A stretch of DNA of 64,000 nt from Parabacteroides gordonii MS-1 = DSM 23371 (lineage in GTDB: Bacteria > Bacteroidota > Bacteroidia > Bacteroidales > Tannerellaceae). The position numbers and the translations under genes are program-made. Below are positions 42,758-51,833 of the stretch, piece by piece. Position 1 is the first letter of the stretch. Each line of letters opens with the position of its first letter. Below the pieces are notes generated by a model that was given only the letters and a program-made list of their open reading frames with translations, was not told the DNA's origin and ran no database searches. The stretch lies in contig NZ_KQ033920.1 of NCBI RefSeq assembly GCF_000969825.1, positions 1,291,672 to 1,355,671 on the forward strand, in the 5' to 3' direction.

Positions 42758-43612
42758 TTATTTGAAATAATGAGGATAGAATTCTTTATGAGTGTTTACC
42801 CAATCTGCCATTTCCTTGATCTGCTGTTCATAAGAAGGAACAACAAATGAAAAATCGGCACGACGGTGACGGAGAGATTTATCCAACTGGAGCTTGTCAC
42901 TCGGATTAATTACAATCCTGCCATTACGAAAATATTTGTTGAATAGTCCACAAAGATCAAATTTACTGATACTTTCGTTGTTTACCAAATTGTAAAGCCC
43001 TGTAAGATTTTGCTTAACAGCTTCTTCCATAGCCTTGACAAGTGTCAATGTGGTAACACCAGTCCAAATAGCTCCGGTAAAACCATTGATTGAATCTTCC
43101 TGTTTCATAAACCAATTGAAAAGCCCTATTCCTTTCTCGTTGATATCCGGCCCTACAATAGAATTACGGAATGTAAGATTCTTATCGTCATTTACTTCTC
43201 CGATTACTTTGGAACGATCATAAAAAATCTTTCCATCGGGAAACGAATCTTCATAATAAGGTCCTGTATTACCGGCAAAAATACAATCCGTACTCATATG
43301 GATGAGTTTGGTTTTACTTTCTCTCAATGTGTCAGCAATGAAATGCGGAAGAAAACCATTAAGCATCACAGCCATGGATTTGTGGTCTTCTGCATCTTGG
43401 TTGAGCACACCGATCGCATTGATCACGATATCAAAGTCATCGCCAAGAATAGCCGCCTTCACCTCTTCCGGTTTCATGGCATCACCGATAATGTTCTTAC
43501 AGAACGATATCGGACGACGAGTGAAACCTGTTACATCATATCCCTGCTCTTTAAAATAAAGCGATATAACATGTCCAGCCATTCCGCTGGCTCCCAATAC
43601 AAGTATTTTCAT
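42758..43612 (-). CDS. RmlD-like NDP-sugar reductase (WbvR-like; no cupin domain)
   Basis: 284 residues, SDR fold with GASGMAGHVISLYFKEQGYD at the N-terminus, INAIGVLNQDAEDH, HMSTDCIFAG and YDRSKVIGEVN. The Y-x3-K pair is intact. CapF/WbjC, which makes UDP-L-FucNAc precursors, is ~370 residues with a C-terminal cupin epimerase; that domain is absent here. WbvR, of the UDP-L-RhaNAc/UDP-L-QuiNAc pathway, is of the short type. Product choice is inference. It sits 15 bp downstream of the dehydratase and 11 bp upstream of the 2-epimerase. Confidence 0.82.
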   Translation of the reverse strand: MKILVLGASGMAGHVISLYFKEQGYDVTGFTRRPISFCKNIIGDAMKPEEVKAAILGDDFDIVINAIGVLNQDAEDHKSMAVMLNGFLPHFIADTLRESKTKLIHMSTDCIFAGNTGPYYEDSFPDGKIFYDRSKVIGEVNDDKNLTFRNSIVGPDINEKGIGLFNWFMKQEDSINGFTGAIWTGVTTLTLVKAMEEAVKQNLTGLYNLVNNESISKFDLCGLFNKYFRNGRIVINPSDKLQLDKSLRHRRADFSFVVPSYEQQIKEMADWVNTHKEFYPHYFK

Positions 43613-43627
43613 CTATTCTGTTATTTT

Positions 43628-44677
43628 TCACTGTATGAAATTGCCTTCACCGCTCATTTCGCGCTTAATATATTCCAAAGCGGCAATTTTAGCTTTAGTT
43701 TCTTCCAATGTCAGACGATAGGTATTATTTGAATTGAATTCGGTCAGAACATCACGCTTTTCATTTCCCTCTGTAAAGTATTTGTCATAATTAAGTGAGC
43801 GATTATCTGCTGGTACTCGGTAAAAATTGCCCATATCCTCAGCTTTGGCACACTCCTCATTGGTGAGTAATGTTTCGTACATCTTCTCACCATGACGGAT
43901 ACCAATGACCTTGATCTCCTCTTTCTTACCACCAAACAATTCACACACAGCCTCTGCCTGAGTTTGGATAGTACAAGCAGGTGCTTTCTGAACGAGAATA
44001 TCGCCATTCTCGCCATGCTCAAAGGCGAAAAGCACGAGATCTACAGCTTCTTCCAAAGACATGATAAAACGAGTCATTTTCGGTTCAGTAAGAGTTACAG
44101 GATTACCATTACGAATCTGGTCAATCCAAAGAGGGATTACAGAACCACGGGAACACATTACGTTGCCATAACGAGTACAGCAAATTTTAGTATTGCCGGA
44201 GTAACGACTTTTTGCCACTGCAATCTTCTCTTCGATAGCCTTGGTGATACCCATAGCATTGATAGGATAAGCAGCCTTGTCAGTAGAAAGACAAATTACA
44301 GCTTCTACACTAGCTTCGATAGCAGCTGTCAAAACATTATCTGTTCCTATTACATTTGTCCTAACAGCCTCCATTGGAAAAAACTCACAACTTGGCACCT
44401 GTTTTAAAGCTGCAGCATGAAAGATATAGTCAACACTGTGCATCGCGTTCTTACATGACCGGAGATTTCGCACATCACCGATGAAAAACTTAATTTTATT
44501 TGCAACATCCGGATACTTGGACTGATATTCATGCCTCATGTCATCCTGCTTCTTTTCATCACGTGAGAAAATACGGATTTCACCGATATCAGTACGGAGA
44601 AAACGATTTAATACTGCATTACCAAAAGAACCTGTTCCACCAGTAATCATAAGGGTTTTACCTGCAAAAATGCTCAT
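43628..44677 (-). CDS. UDP-GlcNAc 4,6-dehydratase, inverting (CapE/WbjB/WbvB-like)
   Basis: 349 residues, extended SDR with ITGGTGSFGNAVLNRFL nucleotide loop, FIGDVRN and CLSTDKAAYPINAMGITKAI. The usual catalytic Y-x3-K reads M-x3-K here (MGITK), as is known for the CapE/WbjB branch, which couples dehydration with C5 epimerisation. It converts UDP-GlcNAc to a UDP-2-acetamido-2,6-dideoxy-L-hexos-4-ulose, feeding the reductase and epimerase encoded just downstream. ATG at 44677. Confidence 0.88.
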   Translation of the reverse strand: MSIFAGKTLMITGGTGSFGNAVLNRFLRTDIGEIRIFSRDEKKQDDMRHEYQSKYPDVANKIKFFIGDVRNLRSCKNAMHSVDYIFHAAALKQVPSCEFFPMEAVRTNVIGTDNVLTAAIEASVEAVICLSTDKAAYPINAMGITKAIEEKIAVAKSRYSGNTKICCTRYGNVMCSRGSVIPLWIDQIRNGNPVTLTEPKMTRFIMSLEEAVDLVLFAFEHGENGDILVQKAPACTIQTQAEAVCELFGGKKEEIKVIGIRHGEKMYETLLTNEECAKAEDMGNFYRVPADNRSLNYDKYFTEGNEKRDVLTEFNSNNTYRLTLEETKAKIAALEYIKREMSGEGNFIQ

Positions 44678-44968
44678 AAGTTTATAGATTTTAATATCTA
44701 ATTATTTTTTACATTTATTCATCATTCCTTTCCAAACTACCATATTATGGTCACTATAAGATGTTTCCGGAGAATAGCATTCACGACCTTTCAACGATTT
44801 CGAATTGCTTTCATCCGAATTTTCAAATCTTTCCCTGGCACAGTGATTATACCACTATAGGAATTAACGCTTGTTGTTTCGAAGTGATTGTTGATCACAC
44901 GGATGGTAATACCTGCCACTGGGAGCTTCCTGAAAACAAATAAGGAGGGAAAAAATACCAGTAGAATA
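44678..44968 (-). other. 291-bp gap with a possible C-terminal gene remnant
   Basis: No intact gene. Read leftward, one frame without stops from about 44854 ends in TAA at 44702 and translates to a protein-like sequence (CARERFENSDESNSKSLKGR, then YSPETSYSDHNMVVWKG) without a good start. This may be the tail of a deleted gene between the two dehydratase genes. No family was identified and no promoter-like pair was found. Confidence 0.3.
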
Positions 44969-46888
44969 TTATTCAACCTTATCCAACACCTCATACTCCG
45001 AATTCCTACTCTTAAATTCCGGTACAATCCCTTTCATATATCTAACTGTTTCCATTTTATCTACTTTTATTGCAAAAGCGATTAAAGGACTCAAGAGTGT
45101 ACAAATAGCATTATAATCATATTCTCTTACCTGGGCACAATATATCTTGGCGTTATTCGTAGGGAGTGTATTTTCTTTTGTTGCCAAAAGCTCTTCATAC
45201 AGTTTCTCACCGGGACGAAGACCGGTATATTTTATTTCGATATCTTCACCGGGAGTAAGACCTGCCAGCTCAATCATACGGCGAGCCAAATCAGCGATCT
45301 TAACAGGTGTTCCCATATCGAAAACAAATATCTCACTGCCCTTTCCCATAAAAGCAGCCTCAAGTACCAAACGACAGGCTTCCGGGATTGTCATAAAGTA
45401 ACGAATGATATCCGGATGAGTAACCGTTAAAGGACCTCCTTTCACTAATTGCTCACGGAAACGAGGTATAACAGAACCATTACTACCCAAAACATTCCCA
45501 AATCGAGTCGTGATAAAACGAGTTTTCCCGGGATGCAAGCCCTTGCTTATGGCGATACTTAAACTCTGTACATAGATTTCTGCCAGACGTTTGGAAGCCC
45601 CCATCACATTTGTAGGATTAACAGCTTTATCAGTAGATATCATTATAAATTTCTCCACATCATACTTAACTGCCATATCTGCTACATTACGAGTGCCATG
45701 CACATTCGTATGAACTGCTTCACAGGGGTTTTCCTCCATTAGAGGTACGTGCTTATAAGCAGCTGCATGGAATACATATTGGGGACAGAAACGCTTGAAA
45801 ACGGACTCTACACGATCAACCATCCGAATGTCTCCCATAATAGGGATGCATTCAAGCCCGGGGAACTTCTCTTCCAATTCCAAACGTATATTATGCATGG
45901 GAGTTTCAGCACTATCAAACAAGATCAACTGTTTCAAACCGAATGTACAGAGTTGACGACAAAGCTCACTCCCTATCGAACCGGCAGCTCCGGTAACCAA
46001 TACCACTTTTCCTTTTAAAGACGCTGCTATCTCATCCATATTAATACAGATTTCTTCACGGCCTAAAAGATCTTCAATACGTACTTCCGGTAAATTACAT
46101 AGGTTTATTTTACCTTTTTTCAGTTCATCGATAGAAGGAAGCATCAGCATCCGGACTTTTTTCTTTTCGCAATAGCGAACCAGACGTTCACTCTCCTCTT
46201 TTACAATTGCATAGTCTGTGAACAAAATAGCCCGAATGTTTTTCTGATTCACTAAACGATTAAACTCAATTTGATTCTTTATTGAAAAAACCTTATACTT
46301 TCCTATACGCAATGATTGGCGCTCCCCAAAACGGAGAAAACCCTCCATCTGAAACATTTGCTTATCACATAAAGAAGAATCAAATAATAAGGAAGTGAGA
46401 TTCTTCCCCTGATAAATCAATAATTTCCCCTGACCGGAAGAAACACTATTTACTATGATTGTATACGATACTATTAAGAGGGCACGCGATATAATAAGTA
46501 TAGAGAATGTCAGAAATAAATCGATAACAGCTCCTAATACTAGCTCATGCACAGAATAGGTATCGGTAAAGAAATGAAATGATAAAAATAATAATGAGAC
46601 TTTTATCAAAGACGAGATAGCAAATCTTCCGGTTTCTGTAAAAGCAGAATGTCTGATCACACCTTTATAAGTCTGACAGAAGTAAAAACTTATCAAACTA
46701 TAAGATAATGATAGGAATAATATATTGAAAAGATTGCGATTGGAAGTCTCCGTTCCTAATATAAACCACAGGAAGGTTAGAGACGTAGAAGTGGAGAGAA
46801 TTGATAAAAATAGATCAACAGAAAGGATTATCCATCGATTTAAGAATTTAACATGAGAAAACAATTCAATTAAATACCTGGCATTCAT
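44969..46888 (-). CDS. Membrane-bound NDP-sugar 4,6-dehydratase (CapD/WbpM/PglF-like)
   Basis: 639 residues from ATG 46888; a GTG at 46915 would add nine. Four hydrophobic N-terminal segments (~residues 20-160), a CoA-binding-like linker (~190-280), then the catalytic SDR domain: LVTGAAGSIGSELCRQLC, MGDIRMVDRVESVF, AAAYKHVPLMEENPCEA, ISTDKAVNPTNVMGASKRLA. The catalytic tyrosine is replaced by methionine (M-x3-K), as in WbpM-type enzymes. It makes UDP-4-keto-6-deoxy-GlcNAc, the usual substrate for a C4 aminotransferase or reductase. First gene of the capsule operon and directly downstream of invertible element 2. No UpxY/UpxZ-type regulator gene precedes it. Confidence 0.92.
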   Translation of the reverse strand: MNARYLIELFSHVKFLNRWIILSVDLFLSILSTSTSLTFLWFILGTETSNRNLFNILFLSLSYSLISFYFCQTYKGVIRHSAFTETGRFAISSLIKVSLLFLSFHFFTDTYSVHELVLGAVIDLFLTFSILIISRALLIVSYTIIVNSVSSGQGKLLIYQGKNLTSLLFDSSLCDKQMFQMEGFLRFGERQSLRIGKYKVFSIKNQIEFNRLVNQKNIRAILFTDYAIVKEESERLVRYCEKKKVRMLMLPSIDELKKGKINLCNLPEVRIEDLLGREEICINMDEIAASLKGKVVLVTGAAGSIGSELCRQLCTFGLKQLILFDSAETPMHNIRLELEEKFPGLECIPIMGDIRMVDRVESVFKRFCPQYVFHAAAYKHVPLMEENPCEAVHTNVHGTRNVADMAVKYDVEKFIMISTDKAVNPTNVMGASKRLAEIYVQSLSIAISKGLHPGKTRFITTRFGNVLGSNGSVIPRFREQLVKGGPLTVTHPDIIRYFMTIPEACRLVLEAAFMGKGSEIFVFDMGTPVKIADLARRMIELAGLTPGEDIEIKYTGLRPGEKLYEELLATKENTLPTNNAKIYCAQVREYDYNAICTLLSPLIAFAIKVDKMETVRYMKGIVPEFKSRNSEYEVLDKVE

Positions 46889-46987
46889 CGGATTAAGTTT
46901 AATACCATTACACACAGATGTTCGTCAGTCCCAATTGACCAACTACGCATAATGGCTTGATATACTAGTGTTTGCTGTAAAACAGGG

Positions 46988-47193
46988 TGACTAAAAAAAA
47001 CGATCGTTTTTTCTAGTCACCCTGTTTTTATAATTTTAGTTAATCCTTGATTATTGCGTAATATTGAATAATTGAACTTATGTATTTAATAAATAGCTAA
47101 ATAAAAAATTTCAGTCATATTGTATTTCAATAAATATTTAATACCTTTGCGCACATAATAATGACTAGAAAAAACGATCGTTTTTTCTAGTCA
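46988..47193. repeat. Invertible promoter element 2 (capsule operon): 32-bp inverted repeats
   Basis: 46988-47019 and 47162-47193 are inverted copies with one mismatch and share the TGACTA ... CGATCG ... TAGTCA pattern with element 1. The right arm lies in a perfect 42-bp palindrome (47157-47198), and the left arm in a near-perfect one extended by AACAGGG/CCCTGTT. Site centres are the AT dinucleotides at 47003-47004 and 47177-47178, 174 bp apart, nearly the same as element 1 (176 bp). It encloses one promoter, which faces right in this sequence. It lies 100 bp upstream of the first capsule gene. Confidence 0.9.
47119..47149 (+). promoter_or_regulatory. Promoter inside invertible element 2, facing right (OFF for capsule)
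   Basis: A TACCTTTG box at 47142-47149 matches TAnnTTTG; ATTG at 47119-47122 is a weaker -33 box with a 19-bp spacer. No leftward CAAAnnTA box occurs within the segment. As drawn, transcription would run toward the 3' end of the oppositely oriented GH92 gene; inversion would drive the capsule operon from its first gene. Confidence 0.75.
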
Positions 47194-47270
47194 TTATTAT
47201 TTTGCAGTATTTTAAAATTTTAGAAGATTTACATTCTGAAACCAGACATATACTTCTGCTTATGAATAAA

Positions 47271-47307
47271 AAAAGCCCTGAGAAGTTTGTTTCTTCCCAG
47301 GGCTTTT
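47271..47307 (-). terminator. Terminator of the GH20-GH92 operon
   Basis: AAAAGCCCTG (47271-47280) pairs with CAGGGCTTTT (47298-47307), with a few further pairs (AGAAG/CTTCC region) inside. Read leftward it is followed by a run of T (complement of A at 47268-47274), 22 bp after the GH92 stop. It also separates the glycosidase genes from invertible element 2. Confidence 0.85.
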
Positions 47308-47328
47308 GCTTTACTTATTTCTCTTTGT

Positions 47329-49572
47329 TTATTTATGCGTATCTTCTAAAATAAACTTAAGTGTTCCGGCATTCACCAGTTCCTCCTGAGAAATGGTATA
47401 GCCTTTCAACTTCTTTCCTCCGGCGGTTACTTCTTTTATATAGATATCTTCCGGAGTCTGGTGCATAGACTCGATCACCAACTCACCTTTCGGATAGAAC
47501 TTTTTGTTCAGATCGATGATAACCTTGTTGAAGGTCGGTGAAGTAAGTACGTAATCCATATCTCCCGGGCAAGCTGGATAGAATCCCATCATTGAGAATA
47601 CAGCCCAGGTAGACATTGTACCGGTATCATCATTTCCGGGAAGGCCGTTCGGAGCGTTATGGTAATACTTGCTTAACAGCTCGCGGACTGTTTTCTGTGT
47701 ACGCCATGCTTCACCTTTAAAGTAACTGAACAGGTAAGGATAAGCAATATCCGGTTCGTTAGCCATATCGTAATGACCTTCATCGAATACCATTTGCAGT
47801 TTATCGACAAATTTCTTCTGACCGCCCATCAGCTTAACCAGCCCGGGGATATCGTGAGGCACATAGAATGTATAGTTCCAGGCACTTCCTTCATGGAAAC
47901 CGGGGTTAGGTTCAAAGTTTTCACCTTGTTTCGGATTAAAAGGTGAATAGAATGTTCCGTCAGGCAAGATCGGACGAAGGGTACCGAACTCTTTACTATA
48001 ATAATGTTTATAGCCCATTGAACGATCATAGAACAACTTGGCATCCTCTTTCTTTCCCAATGCTTTGGCAAACTGAGAAAGGTTCCAGTCGGCAATATAA
48101 TATTCCAGTGCATGAGAAACGGAATTATCATACTGTTCGCGCAGAGGAACATATCCTTTACTCATATAATCATTATTGTCCGGACGAAGCAGGTTGAACT
48201 CACCGGGAGTAGTAGCTCCTTTACGCATCGCTTCGTAAGCTGTTTCAACATCGAAGTCACGCAGACCGCGCATCCAGGCATCTACTATATAAGGTATGGA
48301 AGGATCGCCTTCCATCGTCAAGGTTTCGCGTCCGTAGAGTTCCCATTTGGGCAACCAGCCGCTTTCCTTATACATATCGACCATCGTACGAATAATATCC
48401 AACTGACGTTCGGGGAAAAGCAACGTCATCAACGTGCTTACATTACGATACGTATCCCACAAGGAGAAAACTGTGTAGCGATTGCCTGTCGTATGACCGA
48501 CTTTCAAACTTTCCATCATCGGGTATTCGCCGTTTACATCCTGAATGATATTCGGATGGATCAGCAGGTGATAAAGTGCTGTATAGAAGATCGTCTTATC
48601 ATCTTTTGAACCTCCTTCAACTTTAACGCGCGACAGGTCGTTGTTCCACATCGTGCTTGCAGCAGCTTTAACCTTGTCGAAGTTGAAATCGGGCTGCTCG
48701 GTATTCATGTTCAAACGAGCATTTTCGATACTGACGAAAGAGACGCCCATCTTTACTTCGATGGCTTCATTTTCCTCTGTATCATAGGTAAGCCATACAC
48801 CAATATCATCACCGCTCATTTCACGGTTGTATTTGGTATAGAGTTTATATTTACCGGAATAGATATCCCATTCGGCTTCTACCCCCTTCATTTCACGTTG
48901 TTTCTTCCAGTATCCTATCTGCTTGGGAGCTTTGCTTACCTTCATGACGAAATAGATCGGGAAAACGGCCTGGGGATTATAACAGAATGTTCCCAGCAAC
49001 TTGCTTCCTTCAATCTCCGTATCACTGACCATACGGACAGTTGCTCCGGTTTCGTTTGTTAGTCCTTCACCTAGATTAAGCAGTATATTACCCTGCCCTT
49101 TCGGGAAAGTAAAACGGCTCAATCCTGTACGCATACTGGCTGTTGCTTCAGCTTTAATATTGTATTTGGTCAGGACGTTGCTATAATATCCCGGATGGGC
49201 GGTTTCATCTTTGTACTTACTACCGTATTGCTTGTAGTCCACATTCAATTCGCCGGCTGTAGGCATTAACAGGAGACTTCCCAGTTCAGGACAACCTACT
49301 CCACTCAGGTTTACATGGGCAAACCCTGTAAAGAAATCGTTGTCGGAGGAATAAGGAGTCGACCACCATTGGCTGTCTTTATCGAAACGGTTACTCTCCG
49401 ATCCCATCACATTGAATGGAGTGACACTCATCATACCCTGCGGACAGATGGCGCCGGGATTCGTCGTCCCGTAATTGCTCGTCCCGATAAAAGGGTTTAC
49501 ATAATCTACCGGCTGTTGTGCTGCCGCCATCAGGCTACCACACAGCAGGAGGCTCATTACTTGCTTCTTCAT
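47329..49572 (-). CDS. GH92-family alpha-mannosidase, secreted
   Basis: 747 residues with a signal peptide (MKKQVMSLLLCGSLMAAAQ). Family 92 blocks: VDYVNPFIGTSNYGTTNPGA near the N-terminus, FSLWDTYRNVSTLMTLL, GDPSIPYIVDAWMRG, and GLPGNDDTGTMSTWAVFSMM with GFYPACPG. GH92 enzymes are Ca2+-dependent exo-alpha-mannosidases acting on N-glycan type mannose chains. Location is periplasmic or surface. It is the second gene after the GH20 gene (42-bp gap), suggesting joint degradation of host N-glycans. Linkage specificity cannot be told. Confidence 0.92.
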   Translation of the reverse strand: MKKQVMSLLLCGSLMAAAQQPVDYVNPFIGTSNYGTTNPGAICPQGMMSVTPFNVMGSESNRFDKDSQWWSTPYSSDNDFFTGFAHVNLSGVGCPELGSLLLMPTAGELNVDYKQYGSKYKDETAHPGYYSNVLTKYNIKAEATASMRTGLSRFTFPKGQGNILLNLGEGLTNETGATVRMVSDTEIEGSKLLGTFCYNPQAVFPIYFVMKVSKAPKQIGYWKKQREMKGVEAEWDIYSGKYKLYTKYNREMSGDDIGVWLTYDTEENEAIEVKMGVSFVSIENARLNMNTEQPDFNFDKVKAAASTMWNNDLSRVKVEGGSKDDKTIFYTALYHLLIHPNIIQDVNGEYPMMESLKVGHTTGNRYTVFSLWDTYRNVSTLMTLLFPERQLDIIRTMVDMYKESGWLPKWELYGRETLTMEGDPSIPYIVDAWMRGLRDFDVETAYEAMRKGATTPGEFNLLRPDNNDYMSKGYVPLREQYDNSVSHALEYYIADWNLSQFAKALGKKEDAKLFYDRSMGYKHYYSKEFGTLRPILPDGTFYSPFNPKQGENFEPNPGFHEGSAWNYTFYVPHDIPGLVKLMGGQKKFVDKLQMVFDEGHYDMANEPDIAYPYLFSYFKGEAWRTQKTVRELLSKYYHNAPNGLPGNDDTGTMSTWAVFSMMGFYPACPGDMDYVLTSPTFNKVIIDLNKKFYPKGELVIESMHQTPEDIYIKEVTAGGKKLKGYTISQEELVNAGTLKFILEDTHK

Positions 49573-49614
49573 TCTTGATTTATTTAGTTAATAATTTAAA
49601 TATATACTGTTTAG

Positions 49615-51789
49615 TTACCATACGACAATTTCATCGACAAAGATAAATCCCTTGTTGGCTTCATCTGCTTTCAAACGGACATAACGGGCTTTCCAGTCAC
49701 CACAGAAGGTATATTCCTGAAAAGAAAGTTCCGGATCTTTATTAGAAATAGTAGTCGGAATAAGACCTTGCGAAGTGAAGTTAGTTCCATCTTCAGAAGT
49801 TAGCAACTCCACACTGGCCGGTTGATACACTCCCGGGCCGATCAGTTGCATAAAACGGGCAGAGACTTTGTGGATATCGGTCACCTCTTCCATATCGATC
49901 ACGCAATCCAGGTCATTCAGATAACCTTGCCAACGACCATCCAAATATGTGAGTCCGCCACGGTATCCGTCGAGCAGAGCATTCATTCCTCCGGCCATAT
50001 AACCCGGATACAACTTACTATTATAATGTATAGGTTTGTTGATTGCACGGTGATAATCGACTTTCTTCTCAGTCGGAGTACCCTGCAATTCTCCATTTTT
50101 AAAGATTGCCGCTTTGATATAAGCAGAATCCTTTACCATGATCATGCCATCATAAAGGGAAGAAGAGGCAGTCGGAACTGCTCCGTCTGTTGTATAACGA
50201 ATTTCAGCCGGATACTTTTCGGCATCCAGGAAGACTTCGATCTGCTTATTGACGGTATCGACCTTCATCGTCACTTCAAGTTCGTCGGAAAGGGTAAATG
50301 TATTAATACCCATTTGCTGCAATTTAACGATATGGGCATTCATACGCGGTTTGAAGTCATCCCATTCACGCTTTTCCTGCGGCGACCAGGCAATCTCGGC
50401 AAGCGCCAAAGCACGAGGGTACATCATATATTCCAGATGTTTTTTATCCGGGATATATTCTGTCCAGGTATTAGCCTGAACTCCCATGATATGTTTACTT
50501 TCTTCAACAGTAAGCGAATCAACCGGAATCGGGTTATAACTATACACTTTCTTGATCGGAGTATATCCGCCAATGGCATACGGCTGGGTTTTAGGATCCG
50601 CCTGATAAAAGTCGAAATACATATAATTACCTGGCGTCATAATAACATCATGTCCCATACGGGCAGACTTGATCCCACCACTTTCACCACGCCAGGACAT
50701 AACGGTTGCTTCAGGAGCCAAACCGCCTTCAAGTATCTCATCCCAACCGATCAGTTTACGGTCTTTAGAGATCAGGTAATCTTCCGCTTTATGGATCATG
50801 TAGCTCTGAAGTTCGTCTACACTCTTCATGCCGTTCTTTTTCATCAAAGCCTGGCATTTCGGACAGGTTTTCCAGGCGCCTTTACCAGCTTCGTCACCAC
50901 CGATATGGATATATTCTGAAGGGAACAGCTCGATCACTTCATCCAATACATCTTCCATAAAAGTAAATGACTTAGGATTACCGATACAGAAATCACCATT
51001 CTTATAAGGAACACCAGAGCAACTCAATTCCGGATAAGCGAATAATACCTCCTCCGAGTGTCCGGGAAATTCTATTTCCGGTATTACATTAATATGTTTA
51101 GATGCAGCATAAGCTACGATGGCACGGATATCGTCTTTCGTATAATAACCGCCATAAGCACCCGGAGTTCCCTCGGGTAAATATTGACGGTCTTTTCCAT
51201 CCCACCATTTCCTCCAGTCGGATTCCGTACGAAAAGCAGCTTCTGTTGTCAACTTTGGATATTTATCCATCTGGATACGCCAACCACCGGCATCAGTAAG
51301 ATGAAGGTGAAGATTATTCAATTTGTAAAAAGACATTACATCCATCAGTTTGAATACCTCTTCTTTCGGGAAGAAATGGCGCGACACATCCAGATGCATT
51401 CCCCGGTATTTGAAACGGGGCTCGTCCTGTATAGCCACATAAGGGAAGCCCTGGGGAGAAAATAACTGCCGGAGTGTCTGTTCCCCATAGAACAAGCCTG
51501 CTTCGGTAGCCGCTTTCAGGTCGATCCCTTTTTCATTAACTATAAGCTGATATCCTTCCGGATTTCCACCTATCGACTCATCCACGGTAAAGTGGACATT
51601 TGCTGGTTTTTCCGCAGAAAAGACGGCTGCACTGTCAGCTTTAAAAAAGCCTCCGGATGCACTAACCTGTGTGGGTAGCGGAATTATATTCAGTTGCACA
51701 GTCTCTTTCGGAGAACAGGCAACAAAAAATAAAGAACACGCTACGGCGACACCCGTTATCGTCATGCGCGATTGTTTTGGCAACAACAT
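49615..51789 (-). CDS. GH20-family beta-N-acetylhexosaminidase, lipoprotein
   Basis: 724 residues from ATG 51789, giving a lipoprotein signal ending FFVAC; the longer frame upstream runs into the RNA gene. A small N-terminal GH20b domain (~residues 25-130) precedes the TIM barrel with RGMHLDVSRHFFPKEEVFKL and the catalytic Asp-Glu pair in HIGGDEAGKGAWK (~residue 300). The C-terminus holds a chitobiase-type beta domain and an F5/8-type carbohydrate-binding module (LDGRWQGYLNDLDCVIDMEE). It removes terminal GlcNAc/GalNAc from host glycans and precedes the GH92 gene. Confidence 0.92.
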   Translation of the reverse strand: MLLPKQSRMTITGVAVACSLFFVACSPKETVQLNIIPLPTQVSASGGFFKADSAAVFSAEKPANVHFTVDESIGGNPEGYQLIVNEKGIDLKAATEAGLFYGEQTLRQLFSPQGFPYVAIQDEPRFKYRGMHLDVSRHFFPKEEVFKLMDVMSFYKLNNLHLHLTDAGGWRIQMDKYPKLTTEAAFRTESDWRKWWDGKDRQYLPEGTPGAYGGYYTKDDIRAIVAYAASKHINVIPEIEFPGHSEEVLFAYPELSCSGVPYKNGDFCIGNPKSFTFMEDVLDEVIELFPSEYIHIGGDEAGKGAWKTCPKCQALMKKNGMKSVDELQSYMIHKAEDYLISKDRKLIGWDEILEGGLAPEATVMSWRGESGGIKSARMGHDVIMTPGNYMYFDFYQADPKTQPYAIGGYTPIKKVYSYNPIPVDSLTVEESKHIMGVQANTWTEYIPDKKHLEYMMYPRALALAEIAWSPQEKREWDDFKPRMNAHIVKLQQMGINTFTLSDELEVTMKVDTVNKQIEVFLDAEKYPAEIRYTTDGAVPTASSSLYDGMIMVKDSAYIKAAIFKNGELQGTPTEKKVDYHRAINKPIHYNSKLYPGYMAGGMNALLDGYRGGLTYLDGRWQGYLNDLDCVIDMEEVTDIHKVSARFMQLIGPGVYQPASVELLTSEDGTNFTSQGLIPTTISNKDPELSFQEYTFCGDWKARYVRLKADEANKGFIFVDEIVVW

Positions 51790-51833
51790 AATAATCAGTT
51801 TTTGTGTATTTATTCTTGGTGCGGTAAATATAC

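Noticed and set aside
49822-50919. Rightward 365-codon frame opposite GH20
   Set aside because: It is an antisense shadow; the leftward frame has the complete GH20 catalytic motifs.
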